A DNA stretch of 64,000 nt, taken from positions 1,771,882 to 1,835,881 of the forward strand of contig NZ_KE386488.1 in assembly GCF_000427365.1 (NCBI RefSeq), in the 5' to 3' direction. This document shows, one piece after another, positions 54,489 to 63,270 of this stretch. Positions within the stretch are counted from its first letter, which is position 1; each line of letters begins with the position of its first letter. A program made the position numbers and the translations under genes. This DNA is from Rikenella microfusus DSM 15922 (lineage in GTDB: Bacteria > Bacteroidota > Bacteroidia > Bacteroidales > Rikenellaceae). The notes beneath the pieces were generated by a model. That model was not told where the DNA came from and did not search any database. It worked only from the letters and a program-made list of their open reading frames with translations.

Positions 54489-56216
54489 ATGAATACCAAA
54501 CAGAAACTGACCGTCGGCATCGGTATCCTCTTTGCGATGATCGTGTTGCTGAGCATTCAGGCTGTGGGATATGTGCGCGACTTGTCGTCCGACACCCGCA
54601 ATATCCTGGCGGCCAATTATAATTCGCTGGATTATTCCAAGCGGATGCTTGCCGCGTTGGACGATTGGGAGCGCGATTCCACGGTCCGGACGGTTTTTGC
54701 CGAGAATCTCGCCCGGCAGCAGGAGAATGTCACCGAGGTGGACGAACAGGAAATTACCGACCGGCTGGCCCGCGATTTCGCCCGTTTGCAGGCGGCGCCG
54801 GACGACCGTACGGTGGTACGCGAAGTGCGCGAGGACTTGCTGGCGGTGATGAGCCTCAATATGGCTTCGATCCAGCGCAAGAGCGAAGTGGCGCAGCGGA
54901 CTTCGGAAGGAGCCGTATTCTGGCTTACGCTTTCCGGTATTTCGTGCGTGGCGGTGGCTTTCATCCTGCTCGTTCTTTTTCCGCGTGCCGTGGCGCGTCC
55001 CGTGCGGGAACTGACCGAGGGCATTCTGGAAATATCGAACCGCAATTACGATAAACGGCTCCATTTCGACGGTTCGCGCGAGTTCCGGGAGGTGGCCGAA
55101 TCGTTCAACCGGATGGCCGAAACGCTGTCGGAATATCGCCGCAGCACGCTGGAGGATATTCTGGCGGGCCACCGGCGGCTGGAGGCGATCGTGAACTCCA
55201 TCCACGAACCGATTATCGGACTGGACGAGAATCGTACCGTCCTGTTCGTGAATAACGAGGCGCTGACGGTGCTGAACCTGCGGCGGGAAGACGCCGTCGG
55301 CAAACCGGCCGCGGACGTGGCGTTGCGCAACGATCTGCTGCGCAGGCTGATCCGTGAACTGGTGACGCCCGGCGACCGGGACGAACCGCTCAAAATCTAT
55401 GCGGACAACAAGGAAAGTTATTTCCAGATGGAGCATATCCCGTTGTCGGTACCCGATACGGGAGGCAGCGAGAACCGTTATGTGGGCGATGTGATTCTGC
55501 TCAAGAATATCACGAAGTTCAAGGAGCTGGACTCGGCCAAAACCAATTTCATCTCTACCGTGTCGCATGAGATGAAGACGCCGTTGTCCGCTATCTTGAT
55601 GAGTCTTAAATTGCTGGACGATAGTCGGGTCGGGGAGCTGAACGGGGAGCAGAAGGCGCTGGCGCAGAGTATCCGCGAAAACAGCGACCGGTTGCTGAAC
55701 ATTACGGGCGAGCTGCTGAAGATGACCCAGGTGGAAACGGGGCGTCTCGACCTGTCGCCCAAGGTGACCAAGCCGATCGAACTGATCGACTATGCGGTGA
55801 ACGCTACGCGGGTGCTGGCTCAGAAGTTCGGTTGCAATGTCGAGGTGGAATATCCGTCGGAGAAGATGCCCAAACTGTTCGTGGACAGCGAAAAGATCGC
55901 CTGGGTGGTGACCAACCTGCTCTCGAACGCGATACATTATTCGTCCGAAGGGGCGCGTGTGATCGTCGGGGCGGCGCACCGGCCGGGATCGAAAACGGTG
56001 GAGATATACGTGCAGGATTTCGGGCGGGGAATCGATCCGCGTTACCACAAAAGTATTTTCGACCGTTATTTCCGGGTGCCGGGCACCAAGGTGCAGGGCA
56101 GCGGCCTCGGGCTGGCTATCTCTAAAGATTTCGTCGAGGCGCACGGCGGTACGGTCGGCGTCGAGAGCGAACCGGGTAAGGGGAGCCGCTTTACGGTTTC
56201 CTTGCCGTTGCCGTAG
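54489..56216 (+). CDS. Membrane histidine kinase (HAMP-PAS-HisKA-HATPase) of the kdp unit
   Basis: A 575-residue sensor kinase. First helix at about 8-27, periplasmic domain to about 145, second helix (FWLTLSGISCVAVAFILLV), HAMP linker (PRAVARPVRELTEGI), PAS domain (IVNSIHEPIIGLDENRTVLF), HisKA with VSHEMKTPLSAI (phospho-acceptor His near 357), then the ATPase domain with NLLSNAIHYS (N-box), DFGRGID and GSGLGLAI. It takes the place of the kinase half missing from kdpD. The expected target is the NtrC-type regulator at 45632-46975; that pairing is inferred from synteny. Confidence 0.94.
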   Translation: MNTKQKLTVGIGILFAMIVLLSIQAVGYVRDLSSDTRNILAANYNSLDYSKRMLAALDDWERDSTVRTVFAENLARQQENVTEVDEQEITDRLARDFARLQAAPDDRTVVREVREDLLAVMSLNMASIQRKSEVAQRTSEGAVFWLTLSGISCVAVAFILLVLFPRAVARPVRELTEGILEISNRNYDKRLHFDGSREFREVAESFNRMAETLSEYRRSTLEDILAGHRRLEAIVNSIHEPIIGLDENRTVLFVNNEALTVLNLRREDAVGKPAADVALRNDLLRRLIRELVTPGDRDEPLKIYADNKESYFQMEHIPLSVPDTGGSENRYVGDVILLKNITKFKELDSAKTNFISTVSHEMKTPLSAILMSLKLLDDSRVGELNGEQKALAQSIRENSDRLLNITGELLKMTQVETGRLDLSPKVTKPIELIDYAVNATRVLAQKFGCNVEVEYPSEKMPKLFVDSEKIAWVVTNLLSNAIHYSSEGARVIVGAAHRPGSKTVEIYVQDFGRGIDPRYHKSIFDRYFRVPGTKVQGSGLGLAISKDFVEAHGGTVGVESEPGKGSRFTVSLPLP

Positions 56217-56309
56217 CGTCCGCTTTCGGATTCTGCATTTCCGGCCGGCCTTTCTGAAAAAAGAGAAATATTGCGTGAGGATAGCAAATCTGTTCGGCGG
56301 CAATTTCCT

Positions 56310-56532
56310 TTTAGATAACTATATGCGACTTTACCCTAATTTATGTGCATACTTGATTTTCAGTATATTTCGGCCTGCGCCCACCTCCTGAAACAGAGCA
56401 AAGCTCCTGTCCCCTGTGCTGAGCGGCACCGCAGGGCTGGTTGGGAAGATCGTTACCTGATTTCGGGTAGGGCCGTATATAGTTACCTCCTTTGATTGGC
56501 TCCGCGGCGCCGCCTGAATCGAGTATGGCAAA
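56310..56532. repeat. REP-B interspersed repeat (reverse orientation)
   Basis: ACTATATGCGACTTTACCC, TTGATTTTCAGTATATTTCGGCC, GCGGCACCGCAGGGC and GGGAAGATCGTTACC are reverse-complement counterparts of blocks at 47450-47590. A second core, GCGGCGCCGCCTGAATCGAG, follows near 56507. Confidence 0.7.
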
Positions 56533-56533
56533 T

Positions 56534-56609
56534 CCGGGCAAAAGCCTCAGATAGGGCCGTCCCTGCTCCGACCGAAGCAGGGACGGCCCTATCTGAGGCT
56601 TTTGCCCGG
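56534..56609. terminator. 34-bp perfect hairpin at the end of a REP-B unit
   Basis: Positions 56534-56567 are perfectly complementary to 56576-56609, eight-base loop. No T-run follows. It may stop transcripts from kdp (plus) and ppx (minus) or be a fold-back end of the repeat. Confidence 0.7.
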
Positions 56610-56666
56610 GGTAACGGCGGGCTGTGCGGCTCTGCCGCAAAATGGATGCAGGTATATGCAGATGAG

Positions 56667-57563
56667 TTATTTAACGTTCCGGTTGCGATCAGCGTAGAGC
56701 GTGCGGACGATGCCGTCCGAAAGCCCCATCTTCGGTACGATGATTTCGTCGATGCCGCATTGGGTGCAGACGGTCAGAAACAGTTTCATCGCCGGTACGA
56801 TCACGTCGGCTCGGTAGGTGGCCAGCCGCATGGTGTGTACGCGTTCGGCGAAGCTGAAACTCTTGATGTAGCGGTAGAGCATATCGAGTTCGGGCCGGGA
56901 GATGGTCTCCCGGTCTTTTTTGTTCAGCAGTTTCTGTACTTTGTTGATGTTGCCGCCGGAACCGATGATCGCCGTAGGCCGGTATTTCTGGCCGATCGCA
57001 CCGAGCCATTTCTTGAATTTTTTCATTTCGTCCTTATCGACGGCGTCCGACAGGATCCGGACGGTGCCCAGGGCGAACGATCGGGCGTCCACTTTAGTCC
57101 GGTCGCTGTAAACGATCACTTCGGTGCTGCCGCCGCCGACATCGACGTAAAGGTACGTTTTGTCGGCCGCCAGCATGTCGGCCAGCCCGTTGGCGAAAAT
57201 GGTGTCGGCTTCCGTTTGCCCGCTGATGATTTCGATGCCGATACCGCTGTTCTTACGGATGTATTCGACGATTTCCGCGCCGTTCCTCGCCTCGCGCATG
57301 GCGCTGGTGGCGTAGGCGCGGTAATCCTGTACGCCGTAGGCCCGCATGATGTGCGCGAAGCCGGCCATCGCTTCGCACATCCGTTCCCGTTTTTGCGGGC
57401 TGACTTCCCCGTGGGTGAAAACGTCTTCGCCCAGCCGGATGGGGACCCGCAGGAAAGCGGTCTTTTTGAATTCCACCTGGTCGGGATATTCTTCTACGGT
57501 GTTGATTAGCAGGCGTATGGCATTGGAGCCGATGTCGATGGCCCCGAAAGTGTATGTTCCCAT
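56667..57563 (-). CDS. Exopolyphosphatase / pppGpp phosphohydrolase (Ppx/GppA family)
   Basis: A 298-residue ASKHA-fold phosphatase acting on polyphosphate or the pppGpp alarmone. AIDIGSNAIRLLI at residues 8-20 is the phosphate-1 loop; SGQTEAD, then YVDVGGGSTEVIVY is the second; IGSGGNINKV is the adenosine-like loop. It has only the core two domains, without the HD-like C-terminus of E. coli Ppx. No ppk gene is nearby, so the substrate cannot be decided. Confidence 0.94.
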   Translation of the reverse strand: MGTYTFGAIDIGSNAIRLLINTVEEYPDQVEFKKTAFLRVPIRLGEDVFTHGEVSPQKRERMCEAMAGFAHIMRAYGVQDYRAYATSAMREARNGAEIVEYIRKNSGIGIEIISGQTEADTIFANGLADMLAADKTYLYVDVGGGSTEVIVYSDRTKVDARSFALGTVRILSDAVDKDEMKKFKKWLGAIGQKYRPTAIIGSGGNINKVQKLLNKKDRETISRPELDMLYRYIKSFSFAERVHTMRLATYRADVIVPAMKLFLTVCTQCGIDEIIVPKMGLSDGIVRTLYADRNRNVK

Positions 57564-57706
57564 CTGTCGTGCGGTTTTGTGTCTTTTCCGGAAACTAATT
57601 TAATGAAATTTCCGGAACCGCCGACTCCGGTACGTATATCCGGGTCTTCCGAGGGTACGGGCGCAGGTCGGGCGGGAGGTTGTTTCCGTCGAACGGCAAA
57701 AGAAAA

Positions 57707-57737
57707 ACCTCTTCCCGGAAACGCTCCGGGAAGAGGT
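57707..57737 (-). terminator. Terminator after the small secreted protein gene
   Basis: Stem 57707-57719 with 57725-57737 (ACCTCTTCCCGGA). Read on the minus strand it is followed by TTTTCTTTT. Confidence 0.88.
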
Positions 57738-57760
57738 ATGTCCGAACGTCTTTCCGGAGG

Positions 57761-58228
57761 TTAATCCAGCGACCGGTAGCGGATGAAAAGCACTCCGCGG
57801 GGTTTCACCTTCACCTCCTGTCCCATGCGCAAGGGGGAGTCCCCCAATACGTCGAGCAGGGCGTAGTTTCCGGGGCAGGTTTGCAGCCCCATCTCTTCGT
57901 GGCTTACGACGAAAACGGTTTCGGTATCCGTACTTTTGTTGAATACGGCGATCCATCCGTCGTCTTTAGCACCGCTTTCGCCGACTCCCCAGATTTCGGC
58001 GTCGGTGTCGTCCACCAGCATCATCGCGTTGCCGCCTTTCCGGAGGCAGGCCAGCAGTTCGTCGTTTCCGAACGAAACCACGTTGGCGGAATCGGTCCCG
58101 GCCTGGCGCAGGGCCGCCCGCACGGCCGCGCAGGGATCGTCGTTCCCGGTACCGGAGGGCTGGCCCCACGATGCGCTGCCGATGCATGCGAATATCGCTG
58201 CGGCGATCCAGTGTCTGATTGTGTTCAT
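57761..58228 (-). CDS. Small secreted protein resembling an alpha-galactosidase C-terminal domain
   Basis: A 155-residue protein. Residues 1-22 (MNTIRHWIAAAIFACIGSAS) are a signal peptide. A helical stretch with four-residue Ala runs follows, then AEIWGVGESGAKDDGWIAVF NKS-type strands and a final GVLFIRYRSLD. The W-x-V...DGWIAVFN(R/K)S pattern and the closing hydrophobic strand recall the beta-sandwich at the C-terminus of GH27 alpha-galactosidases, but no catalytic barrel is present. The frame is open further upstream over manA; the ATG at 58228 is preferred because it gives the signal peptide. It lies 14 bases after manA. Confidence 0.6.
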   Translation of the reverse strand: MNTIRHWIAAAIFACIGSASWGQPSGTGNDDPCAAVRAALRQAGTDSANVVSFGNDELLACLRKGGNAMMLVDDTDAEIWGVGESGAKDDGWIAVFNKSTDTETVFVVSHEEMGLQTCPGNYALLDVLGDSPLRMGQEVKVKPRGVLFIRYRSLD

Positions 58229-58242
58229 CTCCGTCAGCGGGT

Positions 58243-59214
58243 TTAGGGAACGTATACTTCGAGCGTTTTCCCGTTTCCTTGGAGGGTTATTTCGTTCATT
58301 TCGGCAGGAATCAGCACCGTCTCGCCCTTTTTCAGGGTTTCGGTGCCGCCTTCGTATTCCAGTTCCAGTTTTCCGTCGAGGCAGATCAGGATCACGAACG
58401 AGTCCAGCGGGGCGTAGTCCCGTTCGGCGGTGCCGTCCACGATCAGCGAATTGGTCTGGAAGTAGGGACATTTTTCGAGGGTTACCGGGGCATTGGTCCG
58501 GGGGGCGGCGACGGTCTTGTAGTCGGACCGGGCTTTGTATTCGATGGCGTCCAGGGCCAGGGCGGTGTGCAGTTCGCGCCCTTTGCCGGTTTTGGGATCG
58601 ACACGGTTCCAGTCGAACACGCGGTAGGTGATGTCGGAGGTTTGCTGGATTTCGGCGATCAGCAGCCCTTTGCCGATGGCGTGGATGGTGCCGGCGGGGA
58701 TGAAGTACGAGTCGCCGTCTTCGACTTTGTAAGCGTTCAGCAGTTCGGCGAGTTTTCCGGCTTCGAGGTATTTCAGGTATTTTTCCTTATCGACGGGCTG
58801 GTTGAAACCGAGGTAGAGCCGGGCGTCGGGTTCGTGCCCCACGACGTACCACATTTCGGTCTTTCCGAAGGAGTGATGCCGTTCGGCGGCGAGCTTGTCG
58901 TCGGGGTGCACCTGGATCGAGAGGTTGTCGTCTGCGTCGATTAGTTTAATGAGCAGGGGAAATTCTTCGCCGTATTTTTCGAATACTTTGTCGCCGACCA
59001 GGTCGCCCATATAGATTTCGATGAGTTCCTGGAGGTTGTTGCCTTTGAGTTTGCCGTTGGCTACGACGGAAATGTCGCCGTCCACGCCGGATAGCTCCCA
59101 GCTCTCGCCGATCTTTTCCGTCTCGGGCAGCTTCTTGCCGAATACGGTCTCGATTTTCCGGCCTCCCCAAATACGTTCTTTGTAAATGGGCTTGAATTTC
59201 AATGGGTAAAGCAT
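58243..59214 (-). CDS. manA: Mannose-6-phosphate isomerase, class I
   Basis: A 323-residue zinc isomerase interconverting mannose-6-phosphate and fructose-6-phosphate, linking mannose use with GDP-mannose supply. YPLKFKPIYKERIWGG is the family start. SIQVHPDDKLAAERH carries zinc ligands, GKTEMWYV a conserved Glu, and YFIPAGTIHAIGKGLLI a further His ligand. It is of the short bacterial type (as B. subtilis ManA). The promoter region meets the fold-back element at 59243. Confidence 0.96.
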   Translation of the reverse strand: MLYPLKFKPIYKERIWGGRKIETVFGKKLPETEKIGESWELSGVDGDISVVANGKLKGNNLQELIEIYMGDLVGDKVFEKYGEEFPLLIKLIDADDNLSIQVHPDDKLAAERHHSFGKTEMWYVVGHEPDARLYLGFNQPVDKEKYLKYLEAGKLAELLNAYKVEDGDSYFIPAGTIHAIGKGLLIAEIQQTSDITYRVFDWNRVDPKTGKGRELHTALALDAIEYKARSDYKTVAAPRTNAPVTLEKCPYFQTNSLIVDGTAERDYAPLDSFVILICLDGKLELEYEGGTETLKKGETVLIPAEMNEITLQGNGKTLEVYVP

Positions 59215-59242
59215 CTTCCTTATTCCGTTTTTTATGTTTTAT

Positions 59243-59562
59243 CGTTCGTTTATTCGTACTGTTCAGGTTTAAGGGTACTGTTCCTTTTGTGAACAAAAGG
59301 AACCGAAAAAACTTTTTGAGATGCTGGCGCATCTCCTGAGCCTGCCGGGTACCCTTGTCTTCGATTAAATTGGTTTATAAGGAATAGTGGGTCAATGGAT
59401 ATAAGTTGCATAAGCCCACTATTCCTTATAAACCAAAGAAGTCCATCATACAGGAGGATTGCGGAGCCTGAGGCGCACACGGCTGCTCGAAAGTCTTTTT
59501 GGTTCTTTTTCTTCAGAAAAAGAACGGTTGCCTCAAACATCAACGTACTAAATAAACGAACG
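59243..59562. mobile_element. 320-bp fold-back (MITE-like) element
   Basis: The whole stretch is an imperfect palindrome. Outer ends CGTTCGTTTATTCGTAC (59244-59260) and AATAAACGAACG-containing 59546-59562 are inverted copies. The inner 22-bp stem 59370-59391 / 59415-59436 is perfect. Between them each arm carries its own small hairpin: GTTCCTTTTGTGAACAAAAG-type near 59280-59303, and a TTCTTTTTCTTCAGAAAAAGAA palindrome near 59503-59525. No coding frame or transposase. It fills the gap between manA and the TPM gene. Confidence 0.75.
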
Positions 59563-59570
59563 GTTAATAT

Positions 59571-60383
59571 TCAGAACGACCGCCCGGCGCCGCCTCCGCC
59601 GCCCATGCCTCCGCCGAATCCCCCGAAACCTCCTCCGCCTCCGAAGCCTCCGATGATCGGCGGGAAAATGATCGGCCCCCGCCGGTAATGGCGTCGCTCG
59701 CCCGGCCCGCCTCCCGGCCCGCCGTAATCGTCGTCCTCTCCGTTCCCTTTGTACGACTTATTCAGGAGGAAGAAGATAAAGACGATCACCCCCACCGAGA
59801 ACAGACCGCTGATCCAGTCGAACGCATCCGTCCCTTTCCGATTCCCGTCAGCCTTGTATTCGCCCCGTACCGCAGCCCGCACGGCCGCCGTACCCGCCGC
59901 CACGGCCCGGTAATAGTCGCCCTCCCGCAGGTAAGGCATCATCTCGCCGTCGATGATCCGTCCCGCCGTGATGTCCGGCAAAGCCCCCTCCAGGCCGTAG
60001 CCTACCGCGATGAAAACCTCGCCTGAGCCATACCGGTTCCTCGGCTTGAGCAGCATCACCACCCCGTTGTCGTGCTCCTTGCTTCCCACGCCCCATTGTT
60101 CCAGAATGCGCGTAGCGTACTCCGCCGCCGCATAACCTTCCAGATCATTTACCGTGACCACCGCTATTTGGGTCGAAGTCGCGCGGTCGAAAGCCACGAG
60201 ACTGTCTTCCAAAGCCTGCTGTTGCGCACCTGAAAAGAGGTGCGCATAATCGTTCACCAACCGCGGCGGCGACATCGGTTGCGGAATCGGCTGGGCCGGG
60301 GCGACGCTCGCGCCGGAAACCGCCAGAACCCCCGCCAGCAACAGACCGGCTGCGAAACTTTTTATTCGGGACGAACGGAACAC
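59571..60383 (-). CDS. TPM-domain (YgcG-like) membrane protein with Gly-rich tail
   Basis: A 270-residue exported protein. Signal peptide to about APAQP (32). The TPM domain spans about 40-170, with LVNDYAHLFSG, STQIAVVTVNDLEGY, NGVVMLLKPRNR and VGYGLEGALPDITAGRI. One membrane helix follows (GLFSVGVIVFIFFLLN), then a tail that is almost all Gly/Phe (residues about 248-268). TPM proteins act in the envelope, some in thylakoid repair; the bacterial role is unclear. It follows LemA by 12 bases, a pairing common in bacteria. Confidence 0.92.
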   Translation of the reverse strand: MFRSSRIKSFAAGLLLAGVLAVSGASVAPAQPIPQPMSPPRLVNDYAHLFSGAQQQALEDSLVAFDRATSTQIAVVTVNDLEGYAAAEYATRILEQWGVGSKEHDNGVVMLLKPRNRYGSGEVFIAVGYGLEGALPDITAGRIIDGEMMPYLREGDYYRAVAAGTAAVRAAVRGEYKADGNRKGTDAFDWISGLFSVGVIVFIFFLLNKSYKGNGEDDDYGGPGGGPGERRHYRRGPIIFPPIIGGFGGGGGFGGFGGGMGGGGGAGRSF

Positions 60384-60395
60384 GGCTCAGCTGTG

Positions 60396-60986
60396 TTAGA
60401 ATTGAACCTCCGGCGCCTTGTCCGCCCCCGCTTCCGCCGCGAAGAAGCTCTTCGGCGTGAAGCCGAACATGCCCGCGATCAGGTTGCGCGGGAATTGCTG
60501 GACATAGACGTTGTACGACTGCACCGTTTCGTTGAACCGGCGCCGTTCGGTGGCGATACGGTTTTCCGTCCCTTCGAGCTGCGTCTGCAGGTCCCGGAAA
60601 TTCTGGTTCGCCTTCAGGTCGGGATAAGCCTCCGAGATGGCCATCAACCGGTTCAGCGCCGAGGAGAGTTCCCCCTGCGCCTGCGCGTATTTGGCCAGCG
60701 TCTGTTCGTTCAGGTTGCTGAAATCGACCTGCATCTGCGTGGCTTTGGCGCGGGCCTCCACCACTCCCTCGAGGGTCGATTTTTCGTGCGCCGCGTATCC
60801 TTTCACCGTATTGACCAGGTTCGGGATCAGGTCGGCCCGGCGCTGGTACTGGTTTTCGACGTTGGCCCATTGGCCGGCCACACCCTGACTGCGGGCCACC
60901 AGCCCGTTATAAGCGCCTTTCAGCCAAAAAAAGATCCCCAGTACGACCACGACGACGATCGCGAGGATCCACATGCTTTTTTTCAT
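60396..60986 (-). CDS. LemA family protein
   Basis: A 196-residue inner-membrane protein. N-terminal helix WILAIVVVVVLGIFFW, then an extracytoplasmic helical bundle starting YNGLVARSQGVAGQWANVE and YQRRADLIPNLVNTVKGYA, the LemA signature. The last segment has YNVYVQQFPRNLIAGMFGF with F-x-P-K-x-F-F following. Its biochemical role is unknown. First gene of the LemA-TPM pair. Confidence 0.95.
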   Translation of the reverse strand: MKKSMWILAIVVVVVLGIFFWLKGAYNGLVARSQGVAGQWANVENQYQRRADLIPNLVNTVKGYAAHEKSTLEGVVEARAKATQMQVDFSNLNEQTLAKYAQAQGELSSALNRLMAISEAYPDLKANQNFRDLQTQLEGTENRIATERRRFNETVQSYNVYVQQFPRNLIAGMFGFTPKSFFAAEAGADKAPEVQF

Positions 60987-61167
60987 AGCGTTTCGAAGAT
61001 TTACGTTTCGCGGGAAGCGACCGTTCGGGCGCCCCGCTCGTAATTTACAAATATAGGATTTTACATCGAAAAAACGTACCGCCTCCTTCGCTTATTGCCG
61101 TCGTACCGTTTTGCGCTGCATGTTGTCTCCGCCGGAGGCACGATGGGGCGACTATCCCGGAGGACAG

Positions 61168-62976
61168 TTATCCGATCAGCCCCATCTGTTCGAGCAGGAT
61201 CGTCGCGTTCATGTTGCGGCTCACGCCCGGATGCAGTTTGTAGTCGTAGACGATTTCGCGGCCCCGGTGTCCGATTTCGAAACAGACGTTGCGGAAGTTG
61301 TCCGGGAAGCGCTCCTGCAATCCGCCCAGCGCCAGATCGTGCGTGGCCACGAGTCCGGCGGTGCGCAGCGAAAGCAGTCTTTCGAGGAACCGCAGCGAGC
61401 CGTTGAGTTTGTCCTGCGAATTGGTGCCTTTGAGCATCTCGTCGAGGATGATGAAAAGCCGCTCTTCCCGCTTTGCCGTGCGTACCAGTTCCTGCAACCG
61501 CAGCAGTTCGGCATGGAAATACGAGGTGCCTTTCGACAGATTGTCGGTCGTGCGCATGCTCGTGAACAGCGCCATCGGGCGGCACCGGAAACGCGTCGCG
61601 CACACCGGATTGCCCGACAGGGCCAGCACCAGCGAAACCCCAACCGTCCGCAGGAACGTGCTTTTGCCCGCCATGTTCGCTCCGGTTACGATATAGAATT
61701 CGTGCAGTTTCCCGACCGTAAGGTCATTCGTCACCCGTCCGTCCCGCGGCAGCATCGGGTGGCCTGTACCCTCTGCCTCCAGCAGTACTTCGTCCGTAAT
61801 TTCGGGCAGGGTGTATTCCGGATGTCCGAAGCGGAAAGTCGCCATGCTGACCAGCCGGTCGGCGACGGCCACTGCCTCCAGCCACTCTCCGATATGTCCG
61901 CTGTGCCGTCGCCTCCATTTTTCGAGCCGGCCCACCAGGTGCACGTCGCGCATCCACAGGGCGTTGGTGATGAGTTCGGCCAGCAGGTTGGCGCGTTGTT
62001 CCAATCCGGCGAGGATACGCCCCAAATCCCGGAACGCGCCGAGGGCGTCGCCGTTTCCGCCGGCCACTTTGCCGCGCAGCGTCCGCAGCAGGGGAACCGT
62101 GAAGTCGCTTTTCGCCAGCAGGCCGACCAGTCCGGCGTAGCTGCCCATCATGCCGAGGAAAGTCTCCAGGCGGGACTGCATCCGTCCGATCCGCTTGGCA
62201 TAGGTGCCGACGATACCCAGCTGCGATAACGAAAGGAGTATGGCGGGCCAGATGAATCCGTCGGCGCCTGCTGCGACCGCTCCCCATGCTCCCACGGTCA
62301 GGGCCGGCAGCAGGTACGGCAGCCATTTCCAGAGGGAGCCTCCGAACAGTTCCGGTTCCGCGAGGAAACGTCTCCACGCTTCGTCGTCCGGTCCGTCGTT
62401 TTTCTTTTTCCGTCCCAGCGTGCCGACCGTGCGGAAATGCAGGCACCAGTCCGGGCTGGCGGCCAGCTCCCCGGCGGCCTCCTGCCGCGCCCGGATCTCC
62501 GCCGCGTCGAGGCAGGGCGTAAGCAGCCACCGGGCCAGGCCTCGCCGTCCGTCCGGGGTGACGGTGCGGTCGATCCGGCGGAAAAGGGAGTCTTCGCCGA
62601 ACAGGTCGAGGTCGGCGGCATAGGGGTGCGCGGGATCGGCGAACTCTTCGCCCGTCGGCAGGTCGTCGAAATCGTCTTCCAGTGCGCCCGATTCCGTGCG
62701 GCAGCAACGGATCATCTCGTCGCAATAACGGATCCGCCGGACGACGAATCCGTCCAGCACGCCTAACAGGATAAACGCGATGAGGGTCGCTGCGGCCATC
62801 CCGATCCAGAACGGGCTGTCGAGCGCGACGATTCCGTAGAGGTCGCCGACGAGCAGTCCGAAAACGGCGATTCGCAGTACGGTAACGGCGTTGCGTTTTT
62901 GCCGTTCTTTTTTCAGAATGGCGGTTTGCCGTGCGGAGGTCTCGGCATAATAGGCGAGCGGGGCGTTTTTATTCAT
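61168..62976 (-). CDS. Membrane-associated MutS-like ATPase
   Basis: A 602-residue protein. Two hydrophobic hairpins precede and interrupt the core helices: VLRIAVFGLLVGDLYGIVA with GMAAATLIAFILLGVL (about 30-75), and LWKWLPYLLPALTVGAWG with IWPAILLSLSQLGIV (about 215-255). The C-terminal ATPase is of MutS type: VTGANMAGKSTFLRTVG (Walker A, about 425), TDNLSKGTSYFHAEL, LFIILDEMLKGTNS (Walker B) and LVATHDLALG. The mismatch-recognition domain of MutS1 and the Smr domain of MutS2 are absent. This small membrane subgroup is widespread in Bacteroidetes; mismatch repair is not its likely job. Confidence 0.88.
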   Translation of the reverse strand: MNKNAPLAYYAETSARQTAILKKERQKRNAVTVLRIAVFGLLVGDLYGIVALDSPFWIGMAAATLIAFILLGVLDGFVVRRIRYCDEMIRCCRTESGALEDDFDDLPTGEEFADPAHPYAADLDLFGEDSLFRRIDRTVTPDGRRGLARWLLTPCLDAAEIRARQEAAGELAASPDWCLHFRTVGTLGRKKKNDGPDDEAWRRFLAEPELFGGSLWKWLPYLLPALTVGAWGAVAAGADGFIWPAILLSLSQLGIVGTYAKRIGRMQSRLETFLGMMGSYAGLVGLLAKSDFTVPLLRTLRGKVAGGNGDALGAFRDLGRILAGLEQRANLLAELITNALWMRDVHLVGRLEKWRRRHSGHIGEWLEAVAVADRLVSMATFRFGHPEYTLPEITDEVLLEAEGTGHPMLPRDGRVTNDLTVGKLHEFYIVTGANMAGKSTFLRTVGVSLVLALSGNPVCATRFRCRPMALFTSMRTTDNLSKGTSYFHAELLRLQELVRTAKREERLFIILDEMLKGTNSQDKLNGSLRFLERLLSLRTAGLVATHDLALGGLQERFPDNFRNVCFEIGHRGREIVYDYKLHPGVSRNMNATILLEQMGLIG

Positions 62977-62999
62977 GCAGTCGCTGTGCGTAAAATATC

Positions 63000-63200
63000 G
63001 GTAAAGATAAAACGGATTTTTATTATGCGTATCCGATTCACTGATATACCGAATATACTAGGATACGGGTTTCCCCGATCGGCTCCGCGCCGGACGGCAT
63101 AAGGCGATGCAAGCTCGGGCAAAAGACCCGGAGGGGTCCGTCGCGAGCCGAAAAAGCGCCGGTGAAAACCGTCGGTATAGCTAAAGTATATCATCGGGTC
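63000..63200. repeat. REP-B interspersed repeat
   Basis: TCGGCTCCGCGCCGGACGGC (63077-63096) and GTCCGTCGCGAGCCG (63139-63153) form the paired core, close to 47338-47404. Flanks carry GATATACCGAATATACTAGG and TATAGCTAAAGTATATCATC. Confidence 0.68.
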
Positions 63201-63270
63201 TAATGGCTTGGTATAATAGTTGATAGCTCCTTTGGCAGCTCTTTTCAGGAGGGTTTGAGGTTCGAAAGCG

